This document shows, piece by piece, positions 35,595 to 47,083 of a stretch of DNA of 64,000 nucleotides (positions are counted from its first letter, which is position 1; each line of letters opens with the position of its first letter). The position numbers and the translations under genes are program-made. The DNA lies in contig NZ_CP042412.1 of the NCBI RefSeq assembly GCF_007954505.1, positions 2,604,001-2,668,000 on the forward strand, in the 5' to 3' direction. The DNA comes from Microbacterium sp. CBA3102 (GTDB lineage: Bacteria > Actinomycetota > Actinomycetes > Actinomycetales > Microbacteriaceae). Below the pieces are notes generated by a model. That model ran no database searches, was not told where the DNA came from, and worked only from the letters and a program-made list of their open reading frames with translations.

Positions 35595-35672
35595 GTGTAT
35601 CTACCGGCCGCCGGCAATCCGGCGGACAGCGGCGGCACCCGACATCGCGTCATCGACGCGCGAGAGCCATGA
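35595..35672 (+). CDS. Candidate 25-residue leader ORF before the MFS gene
   Basis: A GTG-initiated frame of 25 codons whose TGA overlaps the MFS ATG (ATGA), the arrangement of translational coupling. It contains a perfect hairpin, CCGCCGG-CAAT-CCGGCGG at 35608-35625, and a second, CGCGTC-ATC-GACGCG, at 35646-35660. A -10-like TATCCT lies at 35554-35559. No ribosome site is visible for the GTG, and the peptide resembles nothing I know, so translation is uncertain. Confidence 0.35.
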   Translation: MYLPAAGNPADSGGTRHRVIDAREP

Positions 35673-36928
35673 CACACGCACCCGCATCACCGAAATCCGC
35701 CCCGCAGAGCCCGAGCCTCCTCCGCATCGCGGGCCTCCCGTACTTCCTCATCGCCTTCATCGCACGTCTGCCCTTCGCGATGATGGTCGTCGGCGTGCTG
35801 ACGGTCGTCGTCTCCGCGCGCGGATCCCTCTCGCTCGGAGGCCTGACGTCGGCTGCCGTCGGATTGGGCACAGCGTGCTTCGGGCCTCTGCTCGGCGCTG
35901 CCGCCGACCGATTCGGCCAGCGTGCGGTGCTGGTCATCCTCGCGCTGGCCAACGGAGCGATGCTCCTGCTCTTCACGTTCGTGGTCTACGGCACGGCCGC
36001 GGACGGCTTCGTACTGCTCGCCGCGGTCGGCATCGGTGCGACGGCGCCGCAGGTCGCTCCGCTCTCGCGCTCACGACTGGTCACGATCATCCGGGACCGG
36101 ATGCCGGAGGCCCGACGTGATCGCACGGTGTCCGGCACGATGGCGTACGAGTCCGCCGCCGACGAGACCGTCTTCGTGTTCGGCCCGTTCCTGGTCGGCA
36201 TCCTGGCGTCGGCGATCTCGCCGTGGGCGCCGCTGGTCGGTGCCGCCGTTCTCACCGTCGTGTTCGTCGGGGCATTCGCCCTCCACCCGAGCGGCCGCCA
36301 TGTCTCGCAGGACCGTGACGCCGACGGGAGAGCGCCCTCGGCCGTCTCGGAGCTGTTCCGCCCGCGGCTGCTGATCGTCGTCGTCGGCATCCTCGGCGTC
36401 GGGATGTTCTTCGGAGCCATGCTCACCTCGCTCACCTCGTTCATGGCGGATCGGGGTGCTCCGGAGCAGGCCGGCCTTCTCTACGGCGTGATGGGGGTCG
36501 GCTCCGCCCTGCTCGCCCTGGGCGTGGCCTGGCTGCCACCCGCGTTCTCGCTGCGCGCGCGCTGGCTGGTCTTCTCCGGAATCCTGTTCGTCGGCACGCT
36601 CCTGCTGAGCATCGTCGATTCGCCGGGCGCGATGGTCCTGGCTCTCGCGATCATGGGCATCGGCATCGGCCCGACCCTCGTGACCCAGTACAGCTTCGGT
36701 GCCGCCCGCAGCCCGCTCGGTCGCTCCGCGACCGTCATGACGATGCTGGGCTCCGGCGTCGTCGTGGGGCAGTCCATCGGCGCAGCCGTCACCGGAGAGA
36801 TCGCCGAGAGCATCGGCACCTCCGCCGCTCTCCTCCTGCCGATGGTCGCCGCTTTCATCACGTTCGCGGCCGGGGCCGCCAACTGGGTTCTCAGCGGTGA
36901 GCGGCGTCGTCTGTCCGTGACGGTCTGA
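35669..36928 (+). CDS. MFS transporter
   Basis: A 419-residue major facilitator with twelve hydrophobic segments. GAAADRFGQRAVLV is the loop 2-3 motif A. The central loop (HVSQDRDADGRAPSAVSE) is short and charged. Motif patterns suggest an exporter, but the antiporter motif C is poorly conserved and the substrate is unknown. It is divergent from the frameshifted aminotransferase gene across about 210 bases that carry a candidate leader ORF and hairpins. otsA follows 66 bases downstream with its own TTG start. Confidence 0.88.
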   Translation: MTHAPASPKSAPQSPSLLRIAGLPYFLIAFIARLPFAMMVVGVLTVVVSARGSLSLGGLTSAAVGLGTACFGPLLGAAADRFGQRAVLVILALANGAMLLLFTFVVYGTAADGFVLLAAVGIGATAPQVAPLSRSRLVTIIRDRMPEARRDRTVSGTMAYESAADETVFVFGPFLVGILASAISPWAPLVGAAVLTVVFVGAFALHPSGRHVSQDRDADGRAPSAVSELFRPRLLIVVVGILGVGMFFGAMLTSLTSFMADRGAPEQAGLLYGVMGVGSALLALGVAWLPPAFSLRARWLVFSGILFVGTLLLSIVDSPGAMVLALAIMGIGIGPTLVTQYSFGAARSPLGRSATVMTMLGSGVVVGQSIGAAVTGEIAESIGTSAALLLPMVAAFITFAAGAANWVLSGERRRLSVTV

Positions 36929-36994
36929 CACCGCGCGGCAGAGTCACGCCAACCTGGGTAAGTTGGACTCAACCCCCTGGTGTGAGGAGCCCCC

Positions 36995-38401
36995 TTGGCA
37001 GCTGCAGATTTCGTCGTCGTCGCCAACCGGCTGCCCGTCGATCGGGTGGAGGGGCCTGACGGCGAGGAGGTCTGGCGGACGTCGCCGGGAGGACTCGTTG
37101 CCGCTCTCGAGCCGATGATGCGCAACGTGCACGGTGCCTGGGTCGGCTGGGCCGGTCAGGCCGATGTCGAGTTGGCCCCGTTCGAAGCCGGTGGCATCGA
37201 ACTGGTCCCGGTCCCGCTGAGCGCGCAGGAGGTCGCGGAGTACTACGAGGGCTTCGCGAACGACACGATCTGGCCGCTCTACCATGACGTGATCGCGCCC
37301 CCGCAGTATCACCGTGAATGGTGGGAGGCCTACGTCACCGTCAACCGTCGATTCGCGCAGGCGGCGGCGTCCGCGGTGGTCGAGGGCGGCACGGTCTGGG
37401 TGCACGACTACCAGCTGCAGCTCGTCCCGCAGATGGTGCGCGAGATCCGGCCCGACGTGACGATCGGGTACTTCCACCACATTCCCTTCCCCGCTCACGG
37501 GCTGTACGCGCAGCTGCCGTGGCGTGACCAGGTGCTCCGTGGGCTGCTCGGTGCCGACGTGATCGGGTTCCAACGCGCTCAGGACGCCACGTACTTCCTG
37601 ACGGCCGTCCGCCGCCGGCTCCGCTACGAGGTGAAGGGGCCCAACGTCTCCGTCCCCGAAGGCGACGGCGTGCGGCCGGCTCTGGCCAAGGCCTTCCCGA
37701 TCTCGATCGACACCGCGCCCTACCTCGAACTCGCGGGACGCGCGGACATCCGTGCCCGTGCAGCGGAGATCCGCGCCAGCCTCGGCAACCCGAAGCGCAT
37801 CCTGCTCGGCGTCGACCGCCTCGATTACACCAAGGGCATCCGCCACCGCATCAAGGCCTACGGGGAGCTGCTCGCGGAAGGGCGTCTCAAGATCGAGGAC
37901 GTGACGCTGGTCCAGGTCGCGAGCCCCAGCAGGGAGCGCGTGGACGCATACGTGCACCTGCGAGACGAGATCGAGCTCGCGGTCAGCCGCATCAACGGCG
38001 ACACCGACACGGTCGGGCATTCCGCCATCCGTTATCTGCACCAGGGGTACCCGCGCGAAGAGATGGTCGCGCTCTACCTCGCCGCGGACGTGATGCTGGT
38101 CACCGCTCTCCGTGACGGCATGAACCTCGTCGCGAAGGAGTACGTCGCGACCCGTGTGGACGACCGCGGTGTGCTGGTGCTGAGCGAGTTCACCGGTGCG
38201 GCGGACGAGCTCCGACAGGCCGTGCGGGTCAATCCGCATGACATCGAGGGCCTCAAGGACGCGATCATGACCGCGGTGGAGATGTCTCCTGCCGACCAGG
38301 GACGACGCATGAGATCACTTCGCAGGCGTGTGCTGGACAACGACGTCAACGCCTGGTCCTCCTCGTTCCTGGCCGCGCTCGCCGAAGTGCGTGCGCGCTG
38401 A
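36995..38401 (+). CDS. otsA: Alpha,alpha-trehalose-phosphate synthase
   Basis: Joins UDP-glucose (or GDP-glucose) and glucose 6-phosphate to trehalose 6-phosphate. The 468 residues of this GT20 enzyme include the N-terminal VVVANRLPVD, VWVHDYQLQLVPQMVRE, IGYFHHIPFP, GVDRLDYTKG at 272-281 and DGMNLVAKEYVA. It starts at a TTG after tgaggagccccc; the N-terminal motif begins six residues later, so no earlier start is needed. otsB follows, giving the complete OtsAB route to trehalose, an osmolyte and heat protectant. Confidence 0.96.
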   Translation: MAAADFVVVANRLPVDRVEGPDGEEVWRTSPGGLVAALEPMMRNVHGAWVGWAGQADVELAPFEAGGIELVPVPLSAQEVAEYYEGFANDTIWPLYHDVIAPPQYHREWWEAYVTVNRRFAQAAASAVVEGGTVWVHDYQLQLVPQMVREIRPDVTIGYFHHIPFPAHGLYAQLPWRDQVLRGLLGADVIGFQRAQDATYFLTAVRRRLRYEVKGPNVSVPEGDGVRPALAKAFPISIDTAPYLELAGRADIRARAAEIRASLGNPKRILLGVDRLDYTKGIRHRIKAYGELLAEGRLKIEDVTLVQVASPSRERVDAYVHLRDEIELAVSRINGDTDTVGHSAIRYLHQGYPREEMVALYLAADVMLVTALRDGMNLVAKEYVATRVDDRGVLVLSEFTGAADELRQAVRVNPHDIEGLKDAIMTAVEMSPADQGRRMRSLRRRVLDNDVNAWSSSFLAALAEVRAR

Positions 38402-38450
38402 TCGACCTCGCAATGGAGACACGGGGTACGCCCCGCGGATTGGAGAAGCT

Positions 38451-39248
38451 GTGACGCGCCCCTGGACCCCCGGAACCGCCGACGAAGACCTGAGCGCGCT
38501 GGCGGCGACGCCTCGGCTGGTCGTCGCCCTCGACTTCGACGGCACCGCATCACCCCTGGTGCCCGACCCGATGGCCGCGCGTGCGCTCCCCGAAGTCGCC
38601 GTCCAGGTCGAGCGACTCGCGGCGCTGCCCGACACGGTCGTCGCCTACGTCTCCGGACGCAGCATGCACGATCTGCGCGTGATCACCGAGCACACGGATG
38701 ACTCCGCGATCGCACTGGCGGGCTCGCACGGTGCCCAGTACTGGTTCCCCGGCGACGACCCCGACGCCGTCCATGACGCCTTCGACGAGGACGGCACCCG
38801 GGAAGAGCTCTGGGCCGCCGCGAAGCCGATCATCGCGCGCTACGAGGGTGCCGAGTTCGAGCCGAAGACGTTCGGTATGGGTGTGCACACCCGACGCGCC
38901 GATCGCGAGACGGAGGAGCGCGTCTTCGCCGAGATCGATGCGCTGGTCGCCGAGCGCTTCCCGCACTGGCGCCGTCGGGCAGGACACCGTGTGCTGGAGT
39001 TCTCCTCGCGCACGGAGGGCAAGGACGCCGCGATGACCGCTTTGCGGGAGCGCTTCGACGCCACCGGCATCCTGTTCGCGGGCGACGACGTGACCGATGA
39101 GGACGCGATGCGCGTGCTGGGACCGGGTGATCTCGGTGTGCGGGTGGGCCCGGGGGAGAGCGCTGCGACCCTGCGTGTGGACACTCCACAACAGATCGCC
39201 GAGCTTCTGGAGGCGTTGGCGGACGAACGCACCGCCGCGCGGCAATAG
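38451..39248 (+). CDS. otsB: Trehalose-phosphatase
   Basis: Removes phosphate from trehalose 6-phosphate. HAD-type catalytic aspartates are D28 and D30 in LDFDGTASPL. The family segments VAYVSGRSMHDL, LAGSHGAQYW, the lysine in VLEFSSRTEGKDAAM and ILFAGDDVTDEDAM (the metal-binding loop) follow. At 265 residues it is standard. The start is the GTG at 38451 with a ggagaagct ribosome site 49 bases after otsA, so the pair is probably one operon. Its end overlaps the ilvD promoter. Confidence 0.93.
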   Translation: MTRPWTPGTADEDLSALAATPRLVVALDFDGTASPLVPDPMAARALPEVAVQVERLAALPDTVVAYVSGRSMHDLRVITEHTDDSAIALAGSHGAQYWFPGDDPDAVHDAFDEDGTREELWAAAKPIIARYEGAEFEPKTFGMGVHTRRADRETEERVFAEIDALVAERFPHWRRRAGHRVLEFSSRTEGKDAAMTALRERFDATGILFAGDDVTDEDAMRVLGPGDLGVRVGPGESAATLRVDTPQQIAELLEALADERTAARQ

Positions 39249-39251
39249 ACT
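39246..39251 (+). promoter_or_regulatory. -10 box of ilvD
   Basis: TAGACT, starting on the last bases of the otsB stop codon, ends 6 bases before the ilvD ATG. No ribosome site follows. Confidence 0.5.
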
Positions 39252-39257
39252 TCCGTC

Positions 39258-40976
39258 ATGTCCTCGCATGATCCTGCCAGCAGCGCGCCCATCGACATCA
39301 AGCCCCGCAGCCGCGTCGTCACCGACGGCATCGAGGCCACGACCTCCCGCGGCATGCTCCGTGCCGTCGGCATGGGGGACGCGGACTGGGACAAGCCGCA
39401 GATCGGCATCGCCTCGAGCTGGAACGAGATCACGCCCTGCAACCTGAGCCTCGACAGGCTCGCTCAGGGAGCGAAGGAAGGCGTGCACTCCGGCGGCGGG
39501 TACCCGCTGCAGTTCGGCACGATCTCCGTCTCGGACGGCATCTCGATGGGCCACGAGGGCATGCACTTCTCGCTCGTGTCCCGCGAGGTCATCGCCGACT
39601 CGGTCGAGACGGTCATGATGGCCGAGCGTCTGGACGGCTCCGTCCTGCTCGCCGGCTGCGACAAGTCGATCCCGGGCATGCTCATGGCCAGTGCGCGCCT
39701 CGATCTCTCCAGTGTCTTCCTCTATGCCGGTTCGATCGCCCCGGGGTGGGTCAAGCTCTCCGACGGCACCGAGAAGGACGTCACGATCATCGACTCGTTC
39801 GAAGCGGTCGGGGCGTGCCGTGCCGGTCTCATGAGCGAAGAGGACCTCAAGCGCATCGAGTGCGCGATCGCTCCCGGTGAAGGAGCCTGTGGTGGCATGT
39901 ACACGGCGAACACGATGGCCTCGGTCGCCGAAGCCCTCGGTCTCAGCCTTCCCGGATCCGCCGCGCCGCCCGCCGCGGACCGTCGTCGCGACTACTTCGC
40001 GCACCGCTCGGGCGAGGCCGTGGTCAACCTGCTCCGCCAGGGCATCACGACCCGCGACATCCTGACCAAGGAGTCGTTCGAGAACGCGATCGCGCTGGCG
40101 ATGGCTCTCGGCGGCTCCACCAACGTTGTGCTCCACCTGCTCGCGATCGCCCGCGAGGCCGACGTCGAGCTGAGCCTGCACGACTTCAACCGCATCGGGG
40201 ACAAGGTCCCGCACGTCGCCGACATGAAGCCGTTCGGCAAGTACGTCATGAACGACGTCGACCGTCACGGCGGCATTCCGGTGATCATGAAGGCGATGCT
40301 CGATGAGGGGCTGCTGCACGGCGACGCTCTCACCGTCACCGGCAAGACGCTGGCCGAGAACCTCGCGGACCTCGACCCCATGCCGATCGACGGCGAGGTC
40401 ATCCACACGTTCGACAACCCGATCCACGCGACCGGCGGCCTGACGATCCTTCACGGCTCGCTCGCACCGGAGGGCGCTGTCGTGAAGACCGCGGGCTTCG
40501 ACGCCGCGGTGTTCGAGGGGCCCGCCCGTGTGTTCGAGCGCGAGCGCGCCGCGATGGATGCGGTCGCCGACGGGGAGATCGAGCCCGGCACCGTCATCGT
40601 CATCCGCTACGAAGGCCCCAAGGGCGGACCGGGGATGCGGGAGATGCTCGCCATCACGGCGGCCATCAAGGGCGCGGGGCTCGGAAAAGATGTACTACTC
40701 TTGACGGACGGACGATTCTCAGGCGGCACAACCGGCCTGTGCATCGGCCACATAGCACCCGAAGCGGTGGACGCAGGTCCTATCGCCTTCGTGCGCGATG
40801 GTGATCTGATACGGGTCGATATCGCAGCTCGCACTCTCGATCTACTCGTCGATGACGCAGAGCTCGCCTCCCGCCGTTCCGGCTGGGAGCCGCTTCCCCC
40901 GCGCTACACCCGAGGCGTTCTTGCCAAGTACTCGCGCCTCGTGCGGTCCGCCGCCGAGGGAGCGACCACCGGCTGA
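39258..40976 (+). CDS. ilvD: Dihydroxy-acid dehydratase
   Basis: Dehydrates dihydroxy acids to 2-oxo acids, the third step of valine and isoleucine synthesis. At 572 residues it is the actinobacterial [2Fe-2S] form, with cluster cysteines C61 (ITPCN), C134 (LAGCDKS) and C211 (GACGGMYT). [20 protein letters not shown] near residue 480 is the active-site signature. Codons 476-535 (about 40683-40860) use many A/T-ending codons rare in the rest of the gene. ilvB follows 51 bases later; ilvD therefore heads the ilv group here. Confidence 0.96.
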   Translation: MSSHDPASSAPIDIKPRSRVVTDGIEATTSRGMLRAVGMGDADWDKPQIGIASSWNEITPCNLSLDRLAQGAKEGVHSGGGYPLQFGTISVSDGISMGHEGMHFSLVSREVIADSVETVMMAERLDGSVLLAGCDKSIPGMLMASARLDLSSVFLYAGSIAPGWVKLSDGTEKDVTIIDSFEAVGACRAGLMSEEDLKRIECAIAPGEGACGGMYTANTMASVAEALGLSLPGSAAPPAADRRRDYFAHRSGEAVVNLLRQGITTRDILTKESFENAIALAMALGGSTNVVLHLLAIAREADVELSLHDFNRIGDKVPHVADMKPFGKYVMNDVDRHGGIPVIMKAMLDEGLLHGDALTVTGKTLAENLADLDPMPIDGEVIHTFDNPIHATGGLTILHGSLAPEGAVVKTAGFDAAVFEGPARVFERERAAMDAVADGEIEPGTVIVIRYEGPKGGPGMREMLAITAAIKGAGLGKDVLLLTDGRFSGGTTGLCIGHIAPEAVDAGPIAFVRDGDLIRVDIAARTLDLLVDDAELASRRSGWEPLPPRYTRGVLAKYSRLVRSAAEGATTG

Positions 40977-41027
40977 CCCGGACGCTCCGGCATCCGGCGT
41001 CCTCCAGAGATCATCAGAAGGAAACTC

Positions 41028-42830
41028 ATGACTGCTGATTCCGCCCCGGCCGTGCCGAGGCCGCCCGCTCGTCCAACGTCTGCGCCGGAGATCACCGGTG
41101 CCGAGGCCGTGGTGCGCTCGCTCGAGCTGCTCGGTGTCACCGACGTGTTCGGGCTTCCGGGAGGAGCGATCCTCCCGGTCTACGACCCGCTCATGGACGC
41201 CTCCGAGCTCCGCCACATCCTGGTGCGGCATGAGCAGGGCGCCGGTCACGCCGCCGAGGGCTATGCCTCGGCCTCCGGGAAGGTGGGCGTGTGCATCGCG
41301 ACGTCCGGTCCCGGAGCGACGAACCTGGTCACGGCGATCGCCGACGCCTACATGGACTCGGTGCCGCTGCTGGCCATCACCGGTCAGGTGTTCTCGACCT
41401 TGATGGGAACCGACGCGTTCCAGGAGGCCGACATCGTGGGCATCACGATGCCGATCACGAAGCACTCCTTCCTGGTGAAGGACGCCGCCGACATCCCGGG
41501 TGCGATCGCCGCGGCCTACGAGATCGCGGGCACCGGTCGTCCCGGACCCGTCCTCGTCGACATCACGAAGGATGCGCAGCAGGCCACGGCACCGTTCGTG
41601 TGGCCGCCCAAGATCGACCTCCCCGGCTACCGCCCGGTCACCAAGGCGCACGGCAAGCAGATCCAAGCGGCTGCGAGCCTCCTCGCCGAGGCCAAGAAGC
41701 CCGTCCTGTACGTCGGCGGCGGCGTGATCCGCGGCCGGGCGGCAGCCGAGCTGCTCGAGCTCGCGGAGTCCACGGGCGCTCCGGTCGTCACCACGCTGAT
41801 GGCGCGCGGCGCGTTCCCCGACTCGCACCCGCAGCACCTCGGGATGCCGGGCATGCACGGCACGGTTCCCGCTGTGCTGGCGCTGCAGGAGGCCGATCTC
41901 CTGGTGTCCCTCGGTGCACGGTTCGACGATCGCGTGACGGGCAAGGCTGCGCTCTTCGCCCCCAACGCCAAGGTCGTGCACGTCGACATCGATCCCGCGG
42001 AGATCTCCAAGATCCGAACCGCCGACGTGCCGATCGTCGGTGATGTGCGCGATGTGCTCACCGATCTCGACACGGCTTTCCGCGGAGCGACCGCGGGCGT
42101 GAAGCCCGACATCGCGGAGTGGTGGTCATACCTCGACGGCCTGCGCACCGAGTTCCCGCTCGGCTACGCTCCGACGACCGACGGGCTTCTGGCTCCGCAG
42201 CACATCATCCAGCGGATCGGTGAGCTCACGGGACCCGAGGGCATCTACGCGTCCGGCGTCGGACAGCACCAGATGTGGGCCGCGCAGTTCATCAAGTACG
42301 AGCGCCCGAACGCCTGGCTGAATTCCGGCGGTGCCGGGACGATGGGCTACTCGGTCCCCGCGGCGATGGGTGCGAAGGTCGCCGAACCCGACCGCGCCGT
42401 CTGGGCGATCGACGGTGACGGCTGCTTCCAGATGACCAACCAGGAACTCGCGACCTGCGCGATCAACAACATCCCGATCAAGGTCGCGATCATCAACAAC
42501 TCCTCGCTGGGCATGGTCCGCCAGTGGCAGACGCTGTTCTACGACGGTCGCCACTCCAACACCGACCTCAACACCGGGCACGGCACGATCCGCATCCCCG
42601 ACTTCGTGAAGCTCGCCGAGGCCTACGGCTGCCTCGCGATCCGCGTGGAGAAGGAAGAAGAGGTGGATGCCGCCATCCAGCTCGCACTCGAGACGAACGA
42701 CCGCCCCGTGGTGATCGACTTCGTCGTGAGCGCCGACTCGATGGTGTGGCCGATGGTCCCCCAGGGAGTCAGCAACAGCTATGTCCAGTACGCCCGCGAG
42801 CACGCGCCCGCATTCGACGAGGAGGACTGA
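41028..42830 (+). CDS. ilvB: Acetolactate synthase, large subunit
   Basis: Thiamine-diphosphate enzyme making acetolactate and acetohydroxybutyrate, first common step of branched-chain amino acid synthesis. The 600 residues show the catalytic glutamate in [16 protein letters not shown], the FAD-domain FDDRVTGK and the ThDP motif [21 protein letters not shown] ThDP-binding GDG...N pattern is complete. An agaaggaaactc ribosome site precedes the ATG. No attenuator or leader peptide is visible in the 51 bases after ilvD. The regulatory subunit IlvN follows 3 bases later. Confidence 0.96.
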   Translation: MTADSAPAVPRPPARPTSAPEITGAEAVVRSLELLGVTDVFGLPGGAILPVYDPLMDASELRHILVRHEQGAGHAAEGYASASGKVGVCIATSGPGATNLVTAIADAYMDSVPLLAITGQVFSTLMGTDAFQEADIVGITMPITKHSFLVKDAADIPGAIAAAYEIAGTGRPGPVLVDITKDAQQATAPFVWPPKIDLPGYRPVTKAHGKQIQAAASLLAEAKKPVLYVGGGVIRGRAAAELLELAESTGAPVVTTLMARGAFPDSHPQHLGMPGMHGTVPAVLALQEADLLVSLGARFDDRVTGKAALFAPNAKVVHVDIDPAEISKIRTADVPIVGDVRDVLTDLDTAFRGATAGVKPDIAEWWSYLDGLRTEFPLGYAPTTDGLLAPQHIIQRIGELTGPEGIYASGVGQHQMWAAQFIKYERPNAWLNSGGAGTMGYSVPAAMGAKVAEPDRAVWAIDGDGCFQMTNQELATCAINNIPIKVAIINNSSLGMVRQWQTLFYDGRHSNTDLNTGHGTIRIPDFVKLAEAYGCLAIRVEKEEEVDAAIQLALETNDRPVVIDFVVSADSMVWPMVPQGVSNSYVQYAREHAPAFDEED

Positions 42831-42833
42831 GCC

Positions 42834-44457
<1,624 letters not shown>

Positions 44458-44468
44458 TTCGATTCTCG

Positions 44469-44504
44469 AAAGAACGGGCGTCCCTCCAGGGGCGCCCGTT
44501 CTTT
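44469..44504 (+). terminator. Terminator of the ilv operon
   Basis: AAAGAACGGGCG and CGCCCGTTCTTT form a perfect 12-bp stem with a 12-base loop (itself partly paired). The TTCTTTG on the 3' side gives a short T-rich end. Confidence 0.85.
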
Positions 44505-44527
44505 GTGTGGTCTGCGCCAAATCACGC

Positions 44528-44544
44528 CAGACATCGGATGTCTG
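44528..44544. promoter_or_regulatory. Palindromic operator upstream of the first fucosidase
   Basis: CAGACATC-G-GATGTCTG, a perfect 17-bp palindrome 16 bases before the ATG. Its core ACATCGGATGT recurs exactly at 47085-47095 beside the ROK regulator and ABC operon, so the ROK protein is the likely binder. Confidence 0.7.
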
Positions 44545-44560
44545 TGTCAGGATGGGAGCC

Positions 44561-45826
44561 ATGCGACAGGAATGGTTTGACCGGGCCCGGTTCGGGATGT
44601 TCGTCCACTTCGGCCTCTACAGCGGGGCAGCCCGTCATGAATGGGTGCAAAACTACGAGCGTTTGACGGACGAGGACTACCGTCCGTACTTCGAGCACTT
44701 CGATCCGGATCTCTTCGACGCCGCATCCCTCGCACGCACCGCGAAGGAGACGGGCATGGGCTATGTCGTCCTCACGACGAAGCACCATGACGGCTTCTGC
44801 CTGTGGGATTCGAAGCTCACCGACTTCACTTCCGTGGTGAACGTCGGACGCGACCTCGTGCGTGAGTACGTCGAGGCGTTGCGCGCGGAGGGGATCAAGG
44901 TCGGCCTGTACCACTCGGTCATCGACTGGCATCACCCCGACTTCACCGTCGACTGGAACCATCCGCGCCGCGACGACGAGAACGCCCACGAACTCAACGT
45001 CGGGCGTGACATGGCCCGATACCGCGCCTACCTCCACGGTCAGGTGCGAGAGCTCCTGACGGAGTACGGGGAGATCGATTACCTCTTCTTCGACTTCACC
45101 TACCCCGAGAGCAAGGAGGGGTGGGCGGGCAAGGGGCCCGAGGACTGGGATGCGACCACCCTGCTCGCGTTGTGCCGTGAGCTCCAGCCCGACATGCTGG
45201 TCAACGATCGGCTCGGGATCCCCGCCGACTTCGTCACGCCGGAGCAGTATCAGCCCACCGCACCGATCGTGCGCGACGGCGTACCGCTGACCTGGGAGGC
45301 ATGCCAGACGCTCAACGGCTCCTGGGGCTATCACCGGGACAACATGGACCAGAAGTCCGCCACACTGCTCGTGCAGATGCTCGTCGACTCGGTGTCGATG
45401 GGCGGGAACATGCTGCTCAACATCGGCCCTGACGGTCGTGGTGCGATCGCGCCCCGGGATGCCCGCACCCTGGCGGAGATCGGCGAGTGGATGCGTCTGC
45501 ACCGTGATGCCGTGATCGGGGCCGGGCATGCGCCGCTCACCCCGCCGCGCGAGGGCGTCTACACCCGGCGCGGGAACAAGCTCTACCTGAGCCTGTTCAG
45601 CTGGCCGATGGGCTTCGTGCACCTTCCGGAGCTCGCCGGAAAGGTCTCCTACGCGCGGCTGCTGAACGACGGATCCTGGCTGCAGACCAGTGTGTCCGAC
45701 CCGGACCGTCAGGCTGATCTGATGACGCCCGCGGGGGAGGCGGAGGGGACGCTCACCGTGCATCTGCCGGTGCGGCGTCCCGAGGTGCTGGTGCCGGTGG
45801 TCGAGCTGACGCTCATCGACGAATGA
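44561..45826 (+). CDS. Alpha-L-fucosidase, GH29 (cytoplasmic)
   Basis: A 421-residue GH29 glycoside hydrolase. The N-terminal WFDRARFGMFVHFGLYSGAA, VLTTKHHDGFCLWDS and GLYHSVIDWHHPDF are family signatures. By position the nucleophile is D178 in IDYLFFDFTYPE, where many GH29 enzymes have WxD. There is no signal peptide, so it acts on imported substrates. The ATG at 44561 or the one three codons earlier may be used. It stands alone with its own operator and converges on the ROK regulator. Fucose linkage is inferred from the family; other deoxy-sugars are possible. Confidence 0.88.
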   Translation: MRQEWFDRARFGMFVHFGLYSGAARHEWVQNYERLTDEDYRPYFEHFDPDLFDAASLARTAKETGMGYVVLTTKHHDGFCLWDSKLTDFTSVVNVGRDLVREYVEALRAEGIKVGLYHSVIDWHHPDFTVDWNHPRRDDENAHELNVGRDMARYRAYLHGQVRELLTEYGEIDYLFFDFTYPESKEGWAGKGPEDWDATTLLALCRELQPDMLVNDRLGIPADFVTPEQYQPTAPIVRDGVPLTWEACQTLNGSWGYHRDNMDQKSATLLVQMLVDSVSMGGNMLLNIGPDGRGAIAPRDARTLAEIGEWMRLHRDAVIGAGHAPLTPPREGVYTRRGNKLYLSLFSWPMGFVHLPELAGKVSYARLLNDGSWLQTSVSDPDRQADLMTPAGEAEGTLTVHLPVRRPEVLVPVVELTLIDE

Positions 45827-45845
45827 TCCACACGGTGGCGACGGC

Positions 45846-46997
45846 TCAGGCCGTCGTCACCGGTATCTCCATGCCTTCGAGCGCAAGGCGTGCGGCGCCG
45901 TGGAGGATCGCGTCGGCGCCGGTCGTCGCCGCTTCGATGCGCAGTCGCTGGGTCGCGAGGGGGTGGCATGCCTCGTAGACGCGGCTGCGGACGGCGGCGA
46001 TGAACGGTTCCGAGGCGCTCATGCTGCCGGTCAGGAACACCGCGTGCGGGTTGAAGAAGTTCACCACGCCTGACAGCGCCTGCCCGAGATGGGTTCCCGC
46101 CGTGCGGACCAGGGTGGTCGCGAGGGGATCGGCGTCGCGCGCCAGGCTCAGCACGTCGGTCGTGGTGCGGACCACCTCGTTGCCGCGCTCGCGCATCTGG
46201 CGCACGAGGCTCGCCCCACTGGCCACCGTCTCGAGGCAGCCGGTGTTGCCGCAGGAGCACGGGATGTCGCCGCTGCCGTCGATCCGCGTGTGGGTGATGT
46301 CTCCTGCCGCGGCCGTCGCCCCGCGGTGCACGTGTCCATCGACGATGATGCCGCTTCCGATGGCGGTGCCGGCCTTCACCGTGATGCTGTGCCCGGTGTG
46401 CCCGAAGCGCTCGCGATGCTCGCCGAGCGCGGCGAGGTTGGCGTCGTTGTCGACCGCGACCGGCACGCCGTAGCGGGTCGCGAGATGGGTGCCGACACGG
46501 AAGCCCGGCCATCCCGGCATGCGCGACGGCTGGTCGACCGTGCCGGTGGCGATGTCGACGGGACCGGGCAGGCTGATGCCGATCGCGTGGACCCGCGACT
46601 CGGAGGCGAGTTGGTCGAAGACCTCGCCGATGCGGTCGAGCGTGGCTTCCGGCCCCTCGGTCACATCGACCGTGATCGAGCGACTGTCCAGGAGGGCACC
46701 GCTGAGGGAGTGCCTGCCGATACGCGCGTGGCCGCCGCCGAGGTCGGCGGTGAGCACGACACCGTCCGCGGAGATCTGCAGCACCCGCGGGCGGCGTCCC
46801 CCACGTGACGTGCCGTCGCCGGCCTCGCGCAGCACGCCGGCGTCGAGCAGGGACTGCACGCGGAGGCCCACGGTCGAGGCGGCCACGCCGAGTGCGGCGG
46901 CGAGCTCGGTGCGGGAGCGGGCCTCGCCGCGGGCGACGAGGTCGAGGATGCGGCGGGTGTGCGGGTCGTCGACGGCGGTGTCAGCGGGATTTGGCAT
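45846..46997 (-). CDS. ROK family transcriptional repressor
   Basis: A 383-residue NagC/XylR-type regulator. An N-terminal winged helix (about 12-60; SRTELAAALGVAASTVGLRV) precedes a ROK sugar-binding domain with ADLGGGHARIG, AVDNDANLAALGEH and the zinc motif CSCGNTGCLE, complete. It is divergent from the ABC importer operon and faces the first fucosidase. Both promoters carry the same 11-bp palindrome, so it probably represses both until a sugar binds. An aggaaag ribosome site supports the ATG at 46997; an ATG at 47048 is the alternative. Confidence 0.9.
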   Translation of the reverse strand: MPNPADTAVDDPHTRRILDLVARGEARSRTELAAALGVAASTVGLRVQSLLDAGVLREAGDGTSRGGRRPRVLQISADGVVLTADLGGGHARIGRHSLSGALLDSRSITVDVTEGPEATLDRIGEVFDQLASESRVHAIGISLPGPVDIATGTVDQPSRMPGWPGFRVGTHLATRYGVPVAVDNDANLAALGEHRERFGHTGHSITVKAGTAIGSGIIVDGHVHRGATAAAGDITHTRIDGSGDIPCSCGNTGCLETVASGASLVRQMRERGNEVVRTTTDVLSLARDADPLATTLVRTAGTHLGQALSGVVNFFNPHAVFLTGSMSASEPFIAAVRSRVYEACHPLATQRLRIEAATTGADAILHGAARLALEGMEIPVTTA

Positions 46998-47083
46998 GGG
47001 GGCACTTTCCTGGTCGGAGCATTCGTCAGCGTAGTAGGGGATGGTCATGTTTCCCGGGAGTTACGAATTATCAAGCTCCGATA

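Noticed and set aside
40977..41027. A leader-peptide attenuator before ilvB
   Set aside because: The 51-base gap has no run of branched-chain codons and no alternative hairpins.
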